Shown: positions 29,435 to 38,763 of the stretch, in pieces
How positions within the stretch are numbered: position 1 is the first letter of the stretch
Layout: every line of letters starts with the position of its first letter
Assembly (NCBI RefSeq): GCF_016862575.1
Contig: NZ_BONF01000032.1
Span: 1 to 64,000, forward strand
Source: Catellatospora bangladeshensis
GTDB lineage: Bacteria; Actinomycetota; Actinomycetes; Mycobacteriales; Micromonosporaceae
DNA: 64,000 bases
Direction of reading: 5' to 3'
The notes under the pieces: model-generated
The model's database searches: none
What the model was told of the DNA's origin: nothing
What the model saw: only the letters and a program-made list of their open reading frames with translations
Translations under genes and position numbers: made by a program

Positions 29435-30541
29435 TCAGGCCAGGGTGCGGGCGAGGACGCCGAGGTCGGGGTTGTCGGTGAAGAAGCCGTCCACCCCGGC
29501 CGCCAGGTAGGCCGCCAGCTCGTCGAGGATGCGGCCGTACTCGGCGGGCACTGCGCCGTTGCGCAGGTTCACCGGCAGGAACTGGTTCTCCGCCCGGAAG
29601 GTGTACGGGTGCACCTTGAGCCCCTGCGCGTGCGCGTCGGCGATCAGCGCGGTGGGCGTGCCCAGCGAGCCGTCGGCGGCACGCGGGATGACCAGGCCCT
29701 TCTCCGGCCCGATGCCGTCGGTGAAGCGGGCCAGCTCGCGCAGCCCGGCCGGGGCCAGGTACTCCGCGTACGGCTTCGGGTCGCCGAACGGGCTGCCCGC
29801 GCCGGCCAGGAACACCAGCGGCGCCTTGACCCGGTGCACCGTACGCAGCTCGCGCAGGTTGGCCGCCTCGAACGACTGCACGAACACCGGCGCGTCCCGG
29901 CGGTCCAGCCCGTGCTTGCGCAGCGCCGCCACCAGCGGCCGCTCCAGCGGCAGCCCGATGCCGTCGAAGTAGGTCGGGTGCTTGGTCTCCGGGTAGACGC
30001 CGATCTCCCGGCGCAGCTCCTTGGACAGCCGCTCGCGCAGGCGCAGCACCTCCTCGAACGTGGGCACCTCGAACAGGCCGTTGTAAACCGTGTTGCGCTG
30101 GCGGACGGCGGGCAGCCGCTCCACCGCGCGCAGCGTCTTCAGCTCGGCGAGGGTGAAATCCTCGGTGAACCAGCCGGTCACCGCGACCCCGTCGATCGTC
30201 TTGGTGACGCGACGGGACGCGAACTCGGTCCGGGCGGCCACGTCGGTGGTGCCGGAGATCTCGTTCTCGTGCCGGGCGACCAGCACCCCGTCCCGGGTGG
30301 TCACGAGGTCCGGCTCGATGAAGTCGGCGCCCATCCGGGCGGCCAGCTCGTACGAGGCCAGGGTGTGCTCGGGCCGGTAGCCGCTGGCCCCGCGGTGCCC
30401 GATCACCAGCGGGCGGTCACGGTCATGCACCCGGTCATCATCGCGGTCGGCGGAAGTCGCCCAGGCGGGCACCCCGATCAGGGCCGGGGCCGCCACCGCG
30501 GCGCCCAGCGCCCCGGCCACGAACAGGTCACGTCGGTCCAT
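29435..30541 (-). CDS. Exported glycerophosphodiester phosphodiesterase
   Basis: Hydrolyses glycerophosphodiesters to glycerol 3-phosphate and an alcohol. 368 residues from the ATG at 30541 with GGAGGAG upstream. The N-terminus DRRDLFVAGALGAAVAAPAL looks like a twin-arginine (Tat) signal. The catalytic motif IGHRGASGYRPEHTLASYE, metal ligands EPDLVTTRDG and ARHENEI, and the C-terminal GVDGFFTDNPD are all present. It resembles the longer GlpQ type. Hairpins after the stop probably end its transcript. Confidence 0.93.
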   Translation of the reverse strand: MDRRDLFVAGALGAAVAAPALIGVPAWATSADRDDDRVHDRDRPLVIGHRGASGYRPEHTLASYELAARMGADFIEPDLVTTRDGVLVARHENEISGTTDVAARTEFASRRVTKTIDGVAVTGWFTEDFTLAELKTLRAVERLPAVRQRNTVYNGLFEVPTFEEVLRLRERLSKELRREIGVYPETKHPTYFDGIGLPLERPLVAALRKHGLDRRDAPVFVQSFEAANLRELRTVHRVKAPLVFLAGAGSPFGDPKPYAEYLAPAGLRELARFTDGIGPEKGLVIPRAADGSLGTPTALIADAHAQGLKVHPYTFRAENQFLPVNLRNGAVPAEYGRILDELAAYLAAGVDGFFTDNPDLGVLARTLA

Positions 30542-30742
30542 CGTCTGCTCCTCCACGTCGGTGTTACGTGGAGAAGTCCAGCCGCCATGGACGGCCGGCC
30601 CTCGACCGCGCGGTGACATCGCGGCAAATTTAGCGCGACGCCACCGCACCCAACCGCCGCAGGGGCTGCCCTCGGTTCACCAGCACGCCCCATCTGCCAA
30701 GGTCTGACAGTCGGACACGCAGGGTCAGGTCGCGACGGCGAC

Positions 30743-31126
30743 CTAGATTGTGTAGTTCTGGATCGTCCCGTATGAATGCGGGCGCGCGTTGTAAAGGCGC
30801 AAGTAGTACCTGCCGTACAAACCGTAGATGGTTCGCTCGACTACCGCGTCGCGCTTGATCGTTCCCGACGCGACCACCACGCCGTTCCCCGAATCGATCA
30901 CCTTGTAGGCGGCGTCGTCGCTCACTGCAGTAGCCGCGAAGGTAACCCAGTGCTGCGAGCTGTGCGCCGGAATGTCGTCGGTCTCGCACGACCGGAACAG
31001 CGGCTGGACGATGCAGGCGCTGTGTTCTGCGGCGAGCGCGGGCGATGCGGTACCCAGCAGAACTGCCAGCGACGCCAGCACCGCTGCCGAACCGCGTTTC
31101 AGGCCCCCAGTGAATCGTATGCGCAC
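30743..31126 (-). CDS. Small secreted protein of unknown function
   Basis: 127 residues from the GTG at 31126; a GTG at 31135 is too close to GGGGAGG to be likely, and the frame remains open further upstream. The Sec signal LKRGSAAVLASLAVLLGT ends in ASPALA, giving a mature chain of about 96 residues. The chain has two Cys near its N-terminus (SACIVQPLFRSC), probably a disulfide, and a Tyr-rich C-terminus (IYGLYGRYYLRLYNARPHSY). I recognise no family. The upstream 165 bp are clearly less GC-rich than the surroundings, which may mark recent acquisition. Confidence 0.6.
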   Translation of the reverse strand: MRIRFTGGLKRGSAAVLASLAVLLGTASPALAAEHSACIVQPLFRSCETDDIPAHSSQHWVTFAATAVSDDAAYKVIDSGNGVVVASGTIKRDAVVERTIYGLYGRYYLRLYNARPHSYGTIQNYTI

Positions 31127-31293
31127 GATCTTCACATCCTCCCCGTCAAGGTCCAAATAAGATCGCAACAATCTATGCTTATCGAAGACCCTAACGCTAT
31201 ATGCACGCATGTGAATATCGTCACAGCCAGATACCAACCAGGTCAAACGGGGCCAGAAGCTCCCACACGTGCATCCACCCTGACCCGAACAGG

Positions 31294-32100
31294 CTAACCG
31301 CGCCGGGCCTCCCGCAATGCGCCGCGCATCGCCTCGACAGGCGCGGCAACCCCGGTGAACTGCTCGAACTGGCCGAGCGCCTGATTCAGCAGAAGATCCA
31401 ACCCGGACACGATGGGGCACCCGGCCCGCTGTGCCGAAGCGGCGAGCGGGGTAGGCCATGGGTGGTAGAGCGCGTCGAACAGCACCGTCTTCGGCCGCCA
31501 CGGCACCTGCAAGGTGTCCGCGACGCCCTTGGGCACGGTCGAGATCACCACGTCGGCGGTGGCGCACTCCTCGGCCACCGCCCAGCCCGCGCCGGTCAGC
31601 GGCACGCCCATCGCTGCGGCGACCGCGCGCAGTTCGTCGATCGCCTCGGGGCGGCGGGCGTACACGGTCAGTGACTCCGCGCCGAGCAGCGCCGCCGTGG
31701 CGACCGCAGCCCGCGCGGTGCCGCCCGCGCCGAGCACGGCGACCCGTGCCGCACCGCTGATCCCGGCCTCGCCCAGCGCGGCGACCATGCCGGGCACGTC
31801 GGTGTTGTCCGCGCGCCACGTGCCGTCGGGTTGGTGGACCAGGGTGTTGGCCGCGCCGACGGCGGCGGCGACCGGGCTGACCGCCGTCGCGACGGTCAGC
31901 CCGACCTCCTTGAGCGGCATGGTCAGCGACAGCCCCGCCCACTCCGGGCCGAGGCCAGCCACCAGCGGGGGCAGCTCGTCCTCGGCGCACTCGATCGCGG
32001 TGTACGACCAGCCGGCCAGCCCCGCCGCCGCGTAGCCGGCGTTGTGCAGGACCGGGGACAGCGAGTGGCTGACCGGCTTGCCGAGGACCGCGGCGCGCAT
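31294..32100 (-). CDS. aroE: Shikimate dehydrogenase
   Basis: NADP-dependent reduction of 3-dehydroshikimate. 268 residues, ATG overlapping the upstream mltG stop as TGATG. Substrate-binding GKPVSHSLSPVLHNAGY, catalytic-lysine motif LTMPLKEVG, ADNTDVPGM, dinucleotide fold VLGAGGTARAAVATA and the C-terminal GLDLLLNQALGQFEQFTG. Translationally coupled to mltG, as in other actinobacteria. Confidence 0.95.
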   Translation of the reverse strand: MRAAVLGKPVSHSLSPVLHNAGYAAAGLAGWSYTAIECAEDELPPLVAGLGPEWAGLSLTMPLKEVGLTVATAVSPVAAAVGAANTLVHQPDGTWRADNTDVPGMVAALGEAGISGAARVAVLGAGGTARAAVATAALLGAESLTVYARRPEAIDELRAVAAAMGVPLTGAGWAVAEECATADVVISTVPKGVADTLQVPWRPKTVLFDALYHPWPTPLAASAQRAGCPIVSGLDLLLNQALGQFEQFTGVAAPVEAMRGALREARRG

Positions 32101-33344
32101 CAGCAGGAGCTCTGCTTCAGGACGCCGGCCTTGACGGCCGTCTGGTTGTCACGACAGAACTGGCTGTGCGTGCTGGAGAAGGCCGAGTGGCCCTGCTTGT
32201 CGATCGCCACGAAGTACAGCCAGTCGCCCTTCGGCGGGTCGGCCGCCGCCTCCAGCGCATGCTGGCCCGGGTTGTTGATCGGGGTCGGCGGCAGGCCCTT
32301 GGCGTTGCGGTTGTAGGGGTTCTTCGGATCGGTCAGCTCGGCCTGGCTCAGCCCGCTGGACGGCTTCGGCTCCTTGCCCGCGATCTCCCGCGAGTAGTTG
32401 ACCGTCACGTCGAACTGCAGGCAGCGGCAGGTGCCGATCTCCTGGACCGCCTTGTCACTGAACACCCGGTTGTAGGAGACCCGCGCGACCTTGCCCAGGT
32501 CGTCGGCGTTGCCCGCCTCGGCCTGCGCCAGCGAGGCCACGATCAGCGCCTGGTACGGCGAGATGTTCAGCTCGGCGGCCTTGTCGGCGTAGTTCAGCTT
32601 CCCGGTGACGTCCAGGAACCGCGCGACCATCATCTTCAGCGCGGACTCGGCGGTGACGTTCGGCGGGAACTCGTAGGTGTCTGGGAAGAGGAAGCCCTCC
32701 AGCGAGCGACTCTCCTTCTTGCCGTCCTCACGCTTGAACCACCAGTCCGGCACGCCGAGCTTGATCGGGTCCTTCGCTGCGGCCTTAAACTCGGCCAGCG
32801 GGATCTCCAGCTTCTCGGAGAGCAGCTTGTAGATCTTGAACGTCGACAGGCCCTCGGTGATGGTGATGCCATTGGTGATCCGGTTAGCGGTGTCCAGCAG
32901 CATCTTGATCGCGTCGGCAGCGCTGAGCTGAATCCGCAGCTTGTAGACGCCGGGTTGGATGTTCTTAGCGGCCGGGTTGGCCTCCGAGGCCTCAACAAAG
33001 GCCTGCTCGCTCTTGATCACGTCCTTGGCCCTCAGCTCCTTGGCGATTTCCTTGCCGAGGTAGCCGTCCTTGATCTCAACCTGCACTTCGGCCGAGGACG
33101 CGGCGGTGGTGTAGTCGGGAGTAATGAAGAACGACTTGAGCTTGTCGTAGCCGAAGTAGGCACCGCCGGCCAGGCCGCCCAGCAGCAGCAAGGTCAGGAA
33201 GAGCGCGAGGAAGGAGCGGCCGCGGCCGCGCTTCTTCTTCTTTTTCTTCTTCCCGTTGCGACCCCGGTTGCCGTCCACCGCGTGGCGACGGCGCTGGCTG
33301 CGTTCGGGGTGCTCGTCGAACGGCAGGAAGAGCTCGTCAGTCAT
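32100..33344 (-). CDS. mltG: Endolytic transglycosylase MltG, paralogue 2
   Basis: Membrane-anchored lytic transglycosylase thought to end nascent glycan strands. 414 residues, ATG after GAGAGGG. A Lys/Arg-rich cytoplasmic start (NGKKKKKKKRGRGRS), one membrane segment at about 44-66, a LysM-like region, then the YceG domain. The catalytic Glu lies in ASLAQAEAGNADDLGKVA; PTPINNPGQHALEAAADP is the other strong motif. It ends LKQSSC exactly like its upstream neighbour. Two intact copies in a row are unusual. Confidence 0.93.
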   Translation of the reverse strand: MTDELFLPFDEHPERSQRRRHAVDGNRGRNGKKKKKKKRGRGRSFLALFLTLLLLGGLAGGAYFGYDKLKSFFITPDYTTAASSAEVQVEIKDGYLGKEIAKELRAKDVIKSEQAFVEASEANPAAKNIQPGVYKLRIQLSAADAIKMLLDTANRITNGITITEGLSTFKIYKLLSEKLEIPLAEFKAAAKDPIKLGVPDWWFKREDGKKESRSLEGFLFPDTYEFPPNVTAESALKMMVARFLDVTGKLNYADKAAELNISPYQALIVASLAQAEAGNADDLGKVARVSYNRVFSDKAVQEIGTCRCLQFDVTVNYSREIAGKEPKPSSGLSQAELTDPKNPYNRNAKGLPPTPINNPGQHALEAAADPPKGDWLYFVAIDKQGHSAFSSTHSQFCRDNQTAVKAGVLKQSSC

Positions 33345-33415
33345 CGGGACCCTCTCGTGTACGGGCAGCGTCCGGCGGCTACGTTACACGTGAAGGGTTT
33401 TTCGCACCCCTGGGC

Positions 33416-33441
33416 GGACGGCGGGTTTTCAGCCGCCGTCC
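33416..33441 (-). terminator. Hairpin between the two mltG genes
   Basis: 9-bp perfect stem GGACGGCGG/CCGCCGTCC around GTTTTCAG, 38 bp after the stop of the upstream paralogue. It may reduce read-through into the second copy. Confidence 0.45.
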
Positions 33442-33478
33442 AGCACAATTCGGGCATATCCGATCAAGACCAGCGGGC

Positions 33479-34699
33479 TCAGCAGGAGCTCTGCTTGAGG
33501 ACCTTGTTCTTCACGGCCGTCTCGTTGTCCTTGCAGAACTGCTCGAAGTCCTCCGAGAAGGCCGAGTGGCCCTCCTTGTCGACCGCGACGAAGTAGTACC
33601 AGTCGCCCTTCGGCGGATCCATGGCCCCCTCCAGCGCGGCCTTGCCCGGGTTGTTGATCGGCGTGGGGATCATGCCCTCGGCGTTGCGGTTGTACGGGTT
33701 CTTCGGGTCGGTCAGCTCGTCGTGGCTCAGGCCGCTCGACGGCTTCGGGTCCTTGCCGGCCAGCTCCCGCGAGTAGTTGACGGTCACGTCGAACTGGAAG
33801 CAGGCGCAGGTCAGGTCCGGCGTGCGCTTGTAGACCCGGTTGTAGGCGACCCGCGCGACCTTGCCGAAGTCGTCGGCGTTGCCCGCCTCGGCCTGCGCCA
33901 GCGAGCCCACGATCAGCGCCTCGTACGGCGTGATCCCGCCCAGCTCGGCCTGCACCTTGTCGGCGAAGCTCATGCTGCCGGTGACCGTCAGGAAGCGGTT
34001 GACCATGGTCCGCAGCACCGTGTCGGCGGTGGCGTTCGGCGCGAACTCGTACGTGTCGGGGAACAGGAAGCCCTCGATAGTCGGCGCGACCTTCTTGTCG
34101 TCACTCCGGTTGAACCACCAGTCGGGGATGCCCAGCGCGAGCGGGTCCTTGGCCGCGGCCTTGAAGTCGGCCTCCGGGATGCCGGTCTTGGCCGAGAGCA
34201 GCCGGTACACCTTGAACGAGCTCATGCCCTCGGGGATGGTGATCCCGTTGACGATGCGGTTGCGGCCGTCGAGCAGCATGAGCACCGCGTCGTCCGCGCT
34301 CAGATGGGTGCGCAGCTTGTAGTAGCCGGGCTGGATCTTCAGGGCGTCCGGGTTGCGCTCGCCCGCCTCGACGAACGCCTTCTCGCTGGCCACCACCCCG
34401 GCGATCTTGAGGGTCTTCGCGATGGCGGCCTGGGTGTCCCCCGCCTTGATCTCCACCTGGACCGGCGTGCCGTCGGCCGACGTCTCCCAGTCCGGCGTGC
34501 CCAGCGCCCCGGCCACCTTGTCGTAGACCAGGTAGGCGCCGAAGCCGAGCACGCCCAGCAGCACCACCGCCAGGCACATCGCCAGCACCGAGCGGAACCA
34601 ACCGAACCGCCGTCGCCGCCTCGCGGCCTCCCCCGGCGGTTGCAGCCGGGGATCGCCGTCGTCGTGGTCGTCGAAAGCGCGGTCCAGTTCGTCGATCAT
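33479..34699 (-). CDS. mltG: Endolytic transglycosylase MltG, paralogue 1
   Basis: 406 residues from the ATG at 34699, overlapping the ruvX stop as ATGA. Same layout as its neighbour: acidic then Arg-rich cytoplasmic start, one membrane segment at about 35-58, LysM-like part and YceG domain with catalytic Glu in GSLAQAEAGNADDFGKVA and PTPINNPGKAALEGAMDP. It ends LKQSSC. The two proteins are alike over their full length, clearly by tandem duplication. This copy holds the conserved position next to ruvX and so is probably the ancestral one. Confidence 0.94.
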   Translation of the reverse strand: MIDELDRAFDDHDDGDPRLQPPGEAARRRRRFGWFRSVLAMCLAVVLLGVLGFGAYLVYDKVAGALGTPDWETSADGTPVQVEIKAGDTQAAIAKTLKIAGVVASEKAFVEAGERNPDALKIQPGYYKLRTHLSADDAVLMLLDGRNRIVNGITIPEGMSSFKVYRLLSAKTGIPEADFKAAAKDPLALGIPDWWFNRSDDKKVAPTIEGFLFPDTYEFAPNATADTVLRTMVNRFLTVTGSMSFADKVQAELGGITPYEALIVGSLAQAEAGNADDFGKVARVAYNRVYKRTPDLTCACFQFDVTVNYSRELAGKDPKPSSGLSHDELTDPKNPYNRNAEGMIPTPINNPGKAALEGAMDPPKGDWYYFVAVDKEGHSAFSEDFEQFCKDNETAVKNKVLKQSSC

Positions 34700-35154
34700 C
34701 CTGCTCGCCTTCGCTGCGCGTCGAGCCATCCCTGCAGGATCTCCACCGCCGCCGCCTGGTCGACCACGGCACGCTGCCGCTTGCCCTTGACTCCGCGATC
34801 GGACAGTCGGCGGGTCGCCGCGACGGTGGACATCCTCTCGTCCGTGAGCATCACCGGCACCGGCGCGATCAGTGCGGCCAGCTTGTCGGCGTATGCCCGC
34901 GCGTGCTTGGCGGCCGGCCCCTCCACCCCGGCGAGGTTGAGCGGCAGGCCCACCACCACCTCCACCGTGCCATGGTCGGCCACCAGGCGCGCGATCTCCA
35001 ACATATCAGCTGGTATGTCAGATTCATCCGTTTTGGCCTGGCGAGCCACCGTCACCAGCGGAGTGGCCAGAATCCCGTCCGGATCGCAGACCGACACTCC
35101 GATCCGCACGGTGCCCACGTCCACACCCAGCCGCACTCCGCGCGTCCAGCCCAT
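34696..35154 (-). CDS. ruvX: YqgF/RuvX Holliday-junction-resolvase-like protein
   Basis: RNase H-fold nuclease family implicated in pre-16S rRNA processing and possibly recombination. 152 residues, ATG start. RLGVDVGTVRIGVSVCD holds the first catalytic Asp, LTDERMSTVAA the Glu and VVDQAAAVEILQGWLD the last Asp. In the conserved alaS-ruvX-mltG-aroE order. A strong hairpin separates it from alaS. Confidence 0.93.
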   Translation of the reverse strand: MGWTRGVRLGVDVGTVRIGVSVCDPDGILATPLVTVARQAKTDESDIPADMLEIARLVADHGTVEVVVGLPLNLAGVEGPAAKHARAYADKLAALIAPVPVMLTDERMSTVAATRRLSDRGVKGKRQRAVVDQAAAVEILQGWLDAQRRRAG

Positions 35155-35175
35155 CGCTTCTCTCCTCTACATGAG

Positions 35176-35219
35176 CGAGGCTCCCGCCCTGCTGCCGGAG
35201 CAGCGGGGCGGGAGCCTCG
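35176..35219 (-). terminator. Hairpin between alaS and ruvX
   Basis: 14-bp stem CGAGGCTCCCGCCC with its complement, continued by an inner GCTG/CAGC stem. It starts 13 bp after the alaS stop. Probable partial terminator or processing site within the operon. Confidence 0.7.
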
Positions 35220-35232
35220 GTCTTGCCTGCGT

Positions 35233-37911
35233 TCAGCGTGCCTGCACCGCGTGCTGGACCGCGCCCAGCAGCTGCTGCGCCTGGTCGGCCGGGACGCCGC
35301 CGCCCTGCGCCAGGTCGGCGTTGCCGCCACCCCGGCCCGACAGCGCGCCCTTGACCAGGTCCTGCGCGGACAGGCCGCGCGCCTTGGCCGCCTCGTTGAT
35401 CGCGACGATCAGCGACGCCTTGCCGTTGGCGCGCGCGGACACCGCGACCACGGCCGGGCGGTCGGCCGGGAAGCGGCCGCGCACCTCCTGCGCCAGGGTG
35501 CGCACGTCGTTGACGGCCGCGCCCTCCGGCGCCTCGGTGCCGACGTACGCCACGCCGCCCAGGTCCAGCGCGCCCTCGGCCAGCGCCGCGGCCCCGCCGA
35601 GCACCAGCTGCGCGCGCATCTTCTCCAGCTCGCGCTCCGCGTCGCGCAGCGACGCCACGGTCTGCTCGACCCGGTCGCCGACCTCCTCGCGCGGCACCCG
35701 GTACAGCTCGGCCAGGCGGGACACCAGCAGGTGCTCCTTGGCCAGGTGCCGGAACGCGTCCATGCCGACCAGCGCGTCGACCCGGCGCACGCCGGAGCCG
35801 ATGGAGGCCTCCGACAGGATCTTCACCAGGCCCAGCTGGCCCGAGCGGGCCGCGTGGGTGCCGCCGCACAGCTCGCGGGCGTAGTCGCCGACCTCGACGA
35901 CCCGCACGAACTCGCCGTACTTCTCGCCGAACAGCGCCATCGCGCCCAGCCGCTTGGCCTCGGCCTGCGAGGTGACGAACGCGCGCACCTCCAGGTCGCC
36001 CATCAGCACCTCGTTGACCTGCTGCTCGACGTCGTGCAGCACGCTGGCCGGGACCGCGCCGGGCGTGTTGAAGTCGAACCGCAGCCGGCCCGGCGCGTTC
36101 AGCGAACCCGCCTGGGTCGCCGACTCGCCGAGGAAGTTGCGCATGGTCTGGTGCACCAGGTGGGTCGCCGTGTGCGCGCGGGAGATCGCCCGGCGCCGCT
36201 CCACGTCGATCTGCGCGTAGCCGGTCTCGCCGGAGCGGACCTCGCCCTCCAGCACCCGCGCCTTGTGCACGATCAGGCCCGGCAGCGGCTGCTGCACGTC
36301 GAGCACCTCGACCCGCCCGCCGCCGACCGTGATGATGCCCAGGTCGGGCAGCTGGCCGCCGCCCTCGGCGTAGAACGGGGTCGCGTCGAGCACCAGCTCG
36401 ACCAGCTCGCCCTCGCCCGCCGACTTGATCAGGCCCTCGCCGCCGACCAGCGCGCGCACCTTCGACTCGCGCGCCACCTCGGCGTAGCCGGTGAACTCCA
36501 CCGCGCCGCCCGCGTCCAGCGCGCCCCGGTACGCCGACAGGTCGGCGTGGCCGGTCTTGCGCGCCTGCGCGTCCGCCTTGGCCCGCTTTCGCTGCTCGGC
36601 CATCAGCCGCTTGAATCCGTCCGTGTCCACGGACAGGCCCTGCTCGGCCGCGATCTCCAGGGTCAGGTCGATCGGGAAGCCGTAGGTGTCGTGCAGCTGG
36701 AACGCCTTGTCACCGGCCAGCTCCAGCCCGCCCGACTTCTTCGTGTCGGCGACGGCCAGGTCGAGGATCGTGGTGCCCGCGCGCAGCGTCGCCCGGAACG
36801 TCTCCTCCTCCTGGTACGCGTACTGCGAGATGCGGCCGAACTCGGTGGCCAGCTCCGGGTACGACGGCGACATGCAGTCGCGCGCCACCGGCAGCAGCTC
36901 CGGCAGCGCCGGGCCCTCGAAGCCGAGCAGCCGGACCGCCCGGATCGCCCGGCGCATGATGCGGCGCAGCACGTAGCCGCGGCCCTCGTTGGACGGGGTC
37001 ACGCCGTCGCTGATCAGCATCAGCGAGGTGCGCACGTGGTCGGCGATGACGCGCAGCCGCACGTCGTCGGGGTGCGACTCCGCCGCGGTGGTGGTGTGGC
37101 CGACGTTGTAGCGCTTGCCGGTCAGCTCGCACGCCTTGTCGATCAGCGGGCGGACCTCGTCGATCTCGTAGAGGTTGTCGACGCCCTGCATGATCGACGC
37201 CATGCGCTCCAGGCCCATGCCGGTGTCGATGTTCTTCGCCGGCAGCTCGCCCAGGATCGGGTAGTTCTCCTTGTCGACACCCGGGCCGCGCTCGTACTGC
37301 ATGAAGACGTTGTTCCAGATCTCCATGTAGCGGTCCTCGTCGACCTCCGGGCCGCCCTCCCGGCCGTACGCCGGGCCGCGGTCCACGTAGATCTCCGAGC
37401 ACGGGCCGCACGGGCCGGGGATGCCCATCGACCAGAAGTTGTCCGCCTTGCCGCGGCGCACGATGCGCTCCGCGGGCAGGCCGACCGCCCGCCAGTACGA
37501 GATCGCCTCGTCGTCGTCCAGGTACACCGTCGCCCAGATCTTCTCCGGGTCGATGCCGTAGCCGCCGTCGGCGACGGACCTGGTGACCAGGTCCCAGGAG
37601 AGGCGGATCGCCTCCTCCTTGAAGTAGTCGCCGAACGAGAAGTTGCCGTTCATCTGGAAGAACGTGCCGTGCCGCGAGGTCTTGCCGACCTCGTCGATGT
37701 CCGGGGTGCGGATGCACTTCTGCACGCTGACCGCGCGCCGGAACGGCGGGGTCTGCTGGCCCAGGAAGTAGGGCACGAACTGCACCATGCCGGCGTTGAC
37801 GAACAGCAGGTTCGGATCGTCGATGGCCGGCAGTGGAGCGCTCGGGACCACGGCGTGCCCGTTCGCCTCGAAGTGCGCCAGGAACCGTCGCTTGACTTCC
37901 GCGGTCCTCAT
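35233..37911 (-). CDS. alaS: Alanyl-tRNA synthetase
   Basis: 892 residues, ATG overlapping the preceding gene's TGA as ATGA. Catalytic domain with [18 protein letters not shown] and [15 protein letters not shown]. Editing domain with [11 protein letters not shown] (HxxxH) and the distal [10 protein letters not shown]. The C-terminal DHHA1 region ends [18 protein letters not shown]. Full length, all motifs intact. Confidence 0.98.
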   Translation of the reverse strand: MRTAEVKRRFLAHFEANGHAVVPSAPLPAIDDPNLLFVNAGMVQFVPYFLGQQTPPFRRAVSVQKCIRTPDIDEVGKTSRHGTFFQMNGNFSFGDYFKEEAIRLSWDLVTRSVADGGYGIDPEKIWATVYLDDDEAISYWRAVGLPAERIVRRGKADNFWSMGIPGPCGPCSEIYVDRGPAYGREGGPEVDEDRYMEIWNNVFMQYERGPGVDKENYPILGELPAKNIDTGMGLERMASIMQGVDNLYEIDEVRPLIDKACELTGKRYNVGHTTTAAESHPDDVRLRVIADHVRTSLMLISDGVTPSNEGRGYVLRRIMRRAIRAVRLLGFEGPALPELLPVARDCMSPSYPELATEFGRISQYAYQEEETFRATLRAGTTILDLAVADTKKSGGLELAGDKAFQLHDTYGFPIDLTLEIAAEQGLSVDTDGFKRLMAEQRKRAKADAQARKTGHADLSAYRGALDAGGAVEFTGYAEVARESKVRALVGGEGLIKSAGEGELVELVLDATPFYAEGGGQLPDLGIITVGGGRVEVLDVQQPLPGLIVHKARVLEGEVRSGETGYAQIDVERRRAISRAHTATHLVHQTMRNFLGESATQAGSLNAPGRLRFDFNTPGAVPASVLHDVEQQVNEVLMGDLEVRAFVTSQAEAKRLGAMALFGEKYGEFVRVVEVGDYARELCGGTHAARSGQLGLVKILSEASIGSGVRRVDALVGMDAFRHLAKEHLLVSRLAELYRVPREEVGDRVEQTVASLRDAERELEKMRAQLVLGGAAALAEGALDLGGVAYVGTEAPEGAAVNDVRTLAQEVRGRFPADRPAVVAVSARANGKASLIVAINEAAKARGLSAQDLVKGALSGRGGGNADLAQGGGVPADQAQQLLGAVQHAVQAR

Positions 37912-38225
37912 CGCTGCTGCTCACCTTCCTGCTGCTGCTTGAACTGATAGAACTTGCCGCCCACCCCGTGCGCCCACGGCAGGTCGACGGGTTCGAGCGA
38001 GACGCCGTCCTCGAAGGCGGCGTGCAGCTCGTCCTCCCGCTCGGCCGTGAAGTCGCGCACGTCATCCACAAAACTACGCATAGAGCCCGCAGCGTGACCA
38101 ATGGATTCCTGCGCGGTCCCGGCCAGCCCGGCCGGGGTGAGCTTGCGGGCCTGCTTGGTGATCACCCGGACCACCACCACGCCGATGCCGATGCCGACGC
38201 CCAGCCAGAGCAGTCTGCGGATCAT
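37908..38225 (-). CDS. Small membrane protein upstream of alaS (DUF6167-like)
   Basis: 105 residues, ATG start. One membrane helix at the N-terminus ([18 protein letters not shown]), then a soluble tail with [20 protein letters not shown] and [17 protein letters not shown]. The position between a DUF948 protein and alaS and the general layout match a small uncharacterised family of actinobacteria; the family number is from memory. Function unknown; co-translated with alaS. Confidence 0.8.
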   Translation of the reverse strand: MIRRLLWLGVGIGIGVVVVRVITKQARKLTPAGLAGTAQESIGHAAGSMRSFVDDVRDFTAEREDELHAAFEDGVSLEPVDLPWAHGVGGKFYQFKQQQEGEQQR

Positions 38226-38229
38226 GGTC

Positions 38230-38682
38230 TCAGCCCCGCCGGGTGCGCTTGCGCGCCTTGAGCTCGTCACGCACCGACTTTGCCTCATCGGCCTCCTTGC
38301 GGGCCGCAGTGGCGCGCCGGACGCCGTAGGTGAACGCCGCCGCCTTGACCAGCGGGCTGGCCGCGGTCGCGCTCACCACGCTCACCAGGTTCGACACGTT
38401 GGCCGTGGTGTGCGCGAGGTGCTGCGTCATCACGTCGACCTTGGCCAGCTGCACGTTCACCCCGTCCAGGGTGACCTGCGCCTGGCCCAGCGCATCGTTG
38501 ACGTTGTCGACGGTGATGTTGACCTTGTCCAGGATCGGCCCCGTGTGCTGGCTGACCTGGCGCAACGTCACGGTGGCCGCGTCCACGGTGTGCCGCAGCT
38601 TCAGGATCGGCACCGCCAGCACCAGCACCAGCATCGCGAACGCACCCGCCGCGATCAGTGCCGCGATCTCGCCTCCAGACAT
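38230..38682 (-). CDS. DUF948 membrane protein
   Basis: 150 residues from the ATG at 38682 with GGAGG upstream. One N-terminal membrane helix (about 5-27) is followed by a long amphipathic, coiled-coil-prone stretch (VTLRQVSQHTGPILDKVN, VDNVNDALGQAQVTLDGV) and a basic tail (RDELKARKRTRRG). DUF948 proteins resemble bacterial chemotaxis or stress 'YtxG'-type proteins. Function unknown. Four bases before the small membrane protein gene. Confidence 0.85.
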   Translation of the reverse strand: MSGGEIAALIAAGAFAMLVLVLAVPILKLRHTVDAATVTLRQVSQHTGPILDKVNITVDNVNDALGQAQVTLDGVNVQLAKVDVMTQHLAHTTANVSNLVSVVSATAASPLVKAAAFTYGVRRATAARKEADEAKSVRDELKARKRTRRG

Positions 38683-38763
38683 GCCAAGCCCTCCGCACGT
38701 CGTACTTTGTCCCAACGTGCAGACCCTACCGCCCGCCCCGGCGGCGCTCGCAGCAGCTAGGCC

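Noticed and set aside
33479-34699. One of the mltG copies as a pseudogene
   Set aside because: Both frames are full length with catalytic Glu, membrane helix and intact ends.
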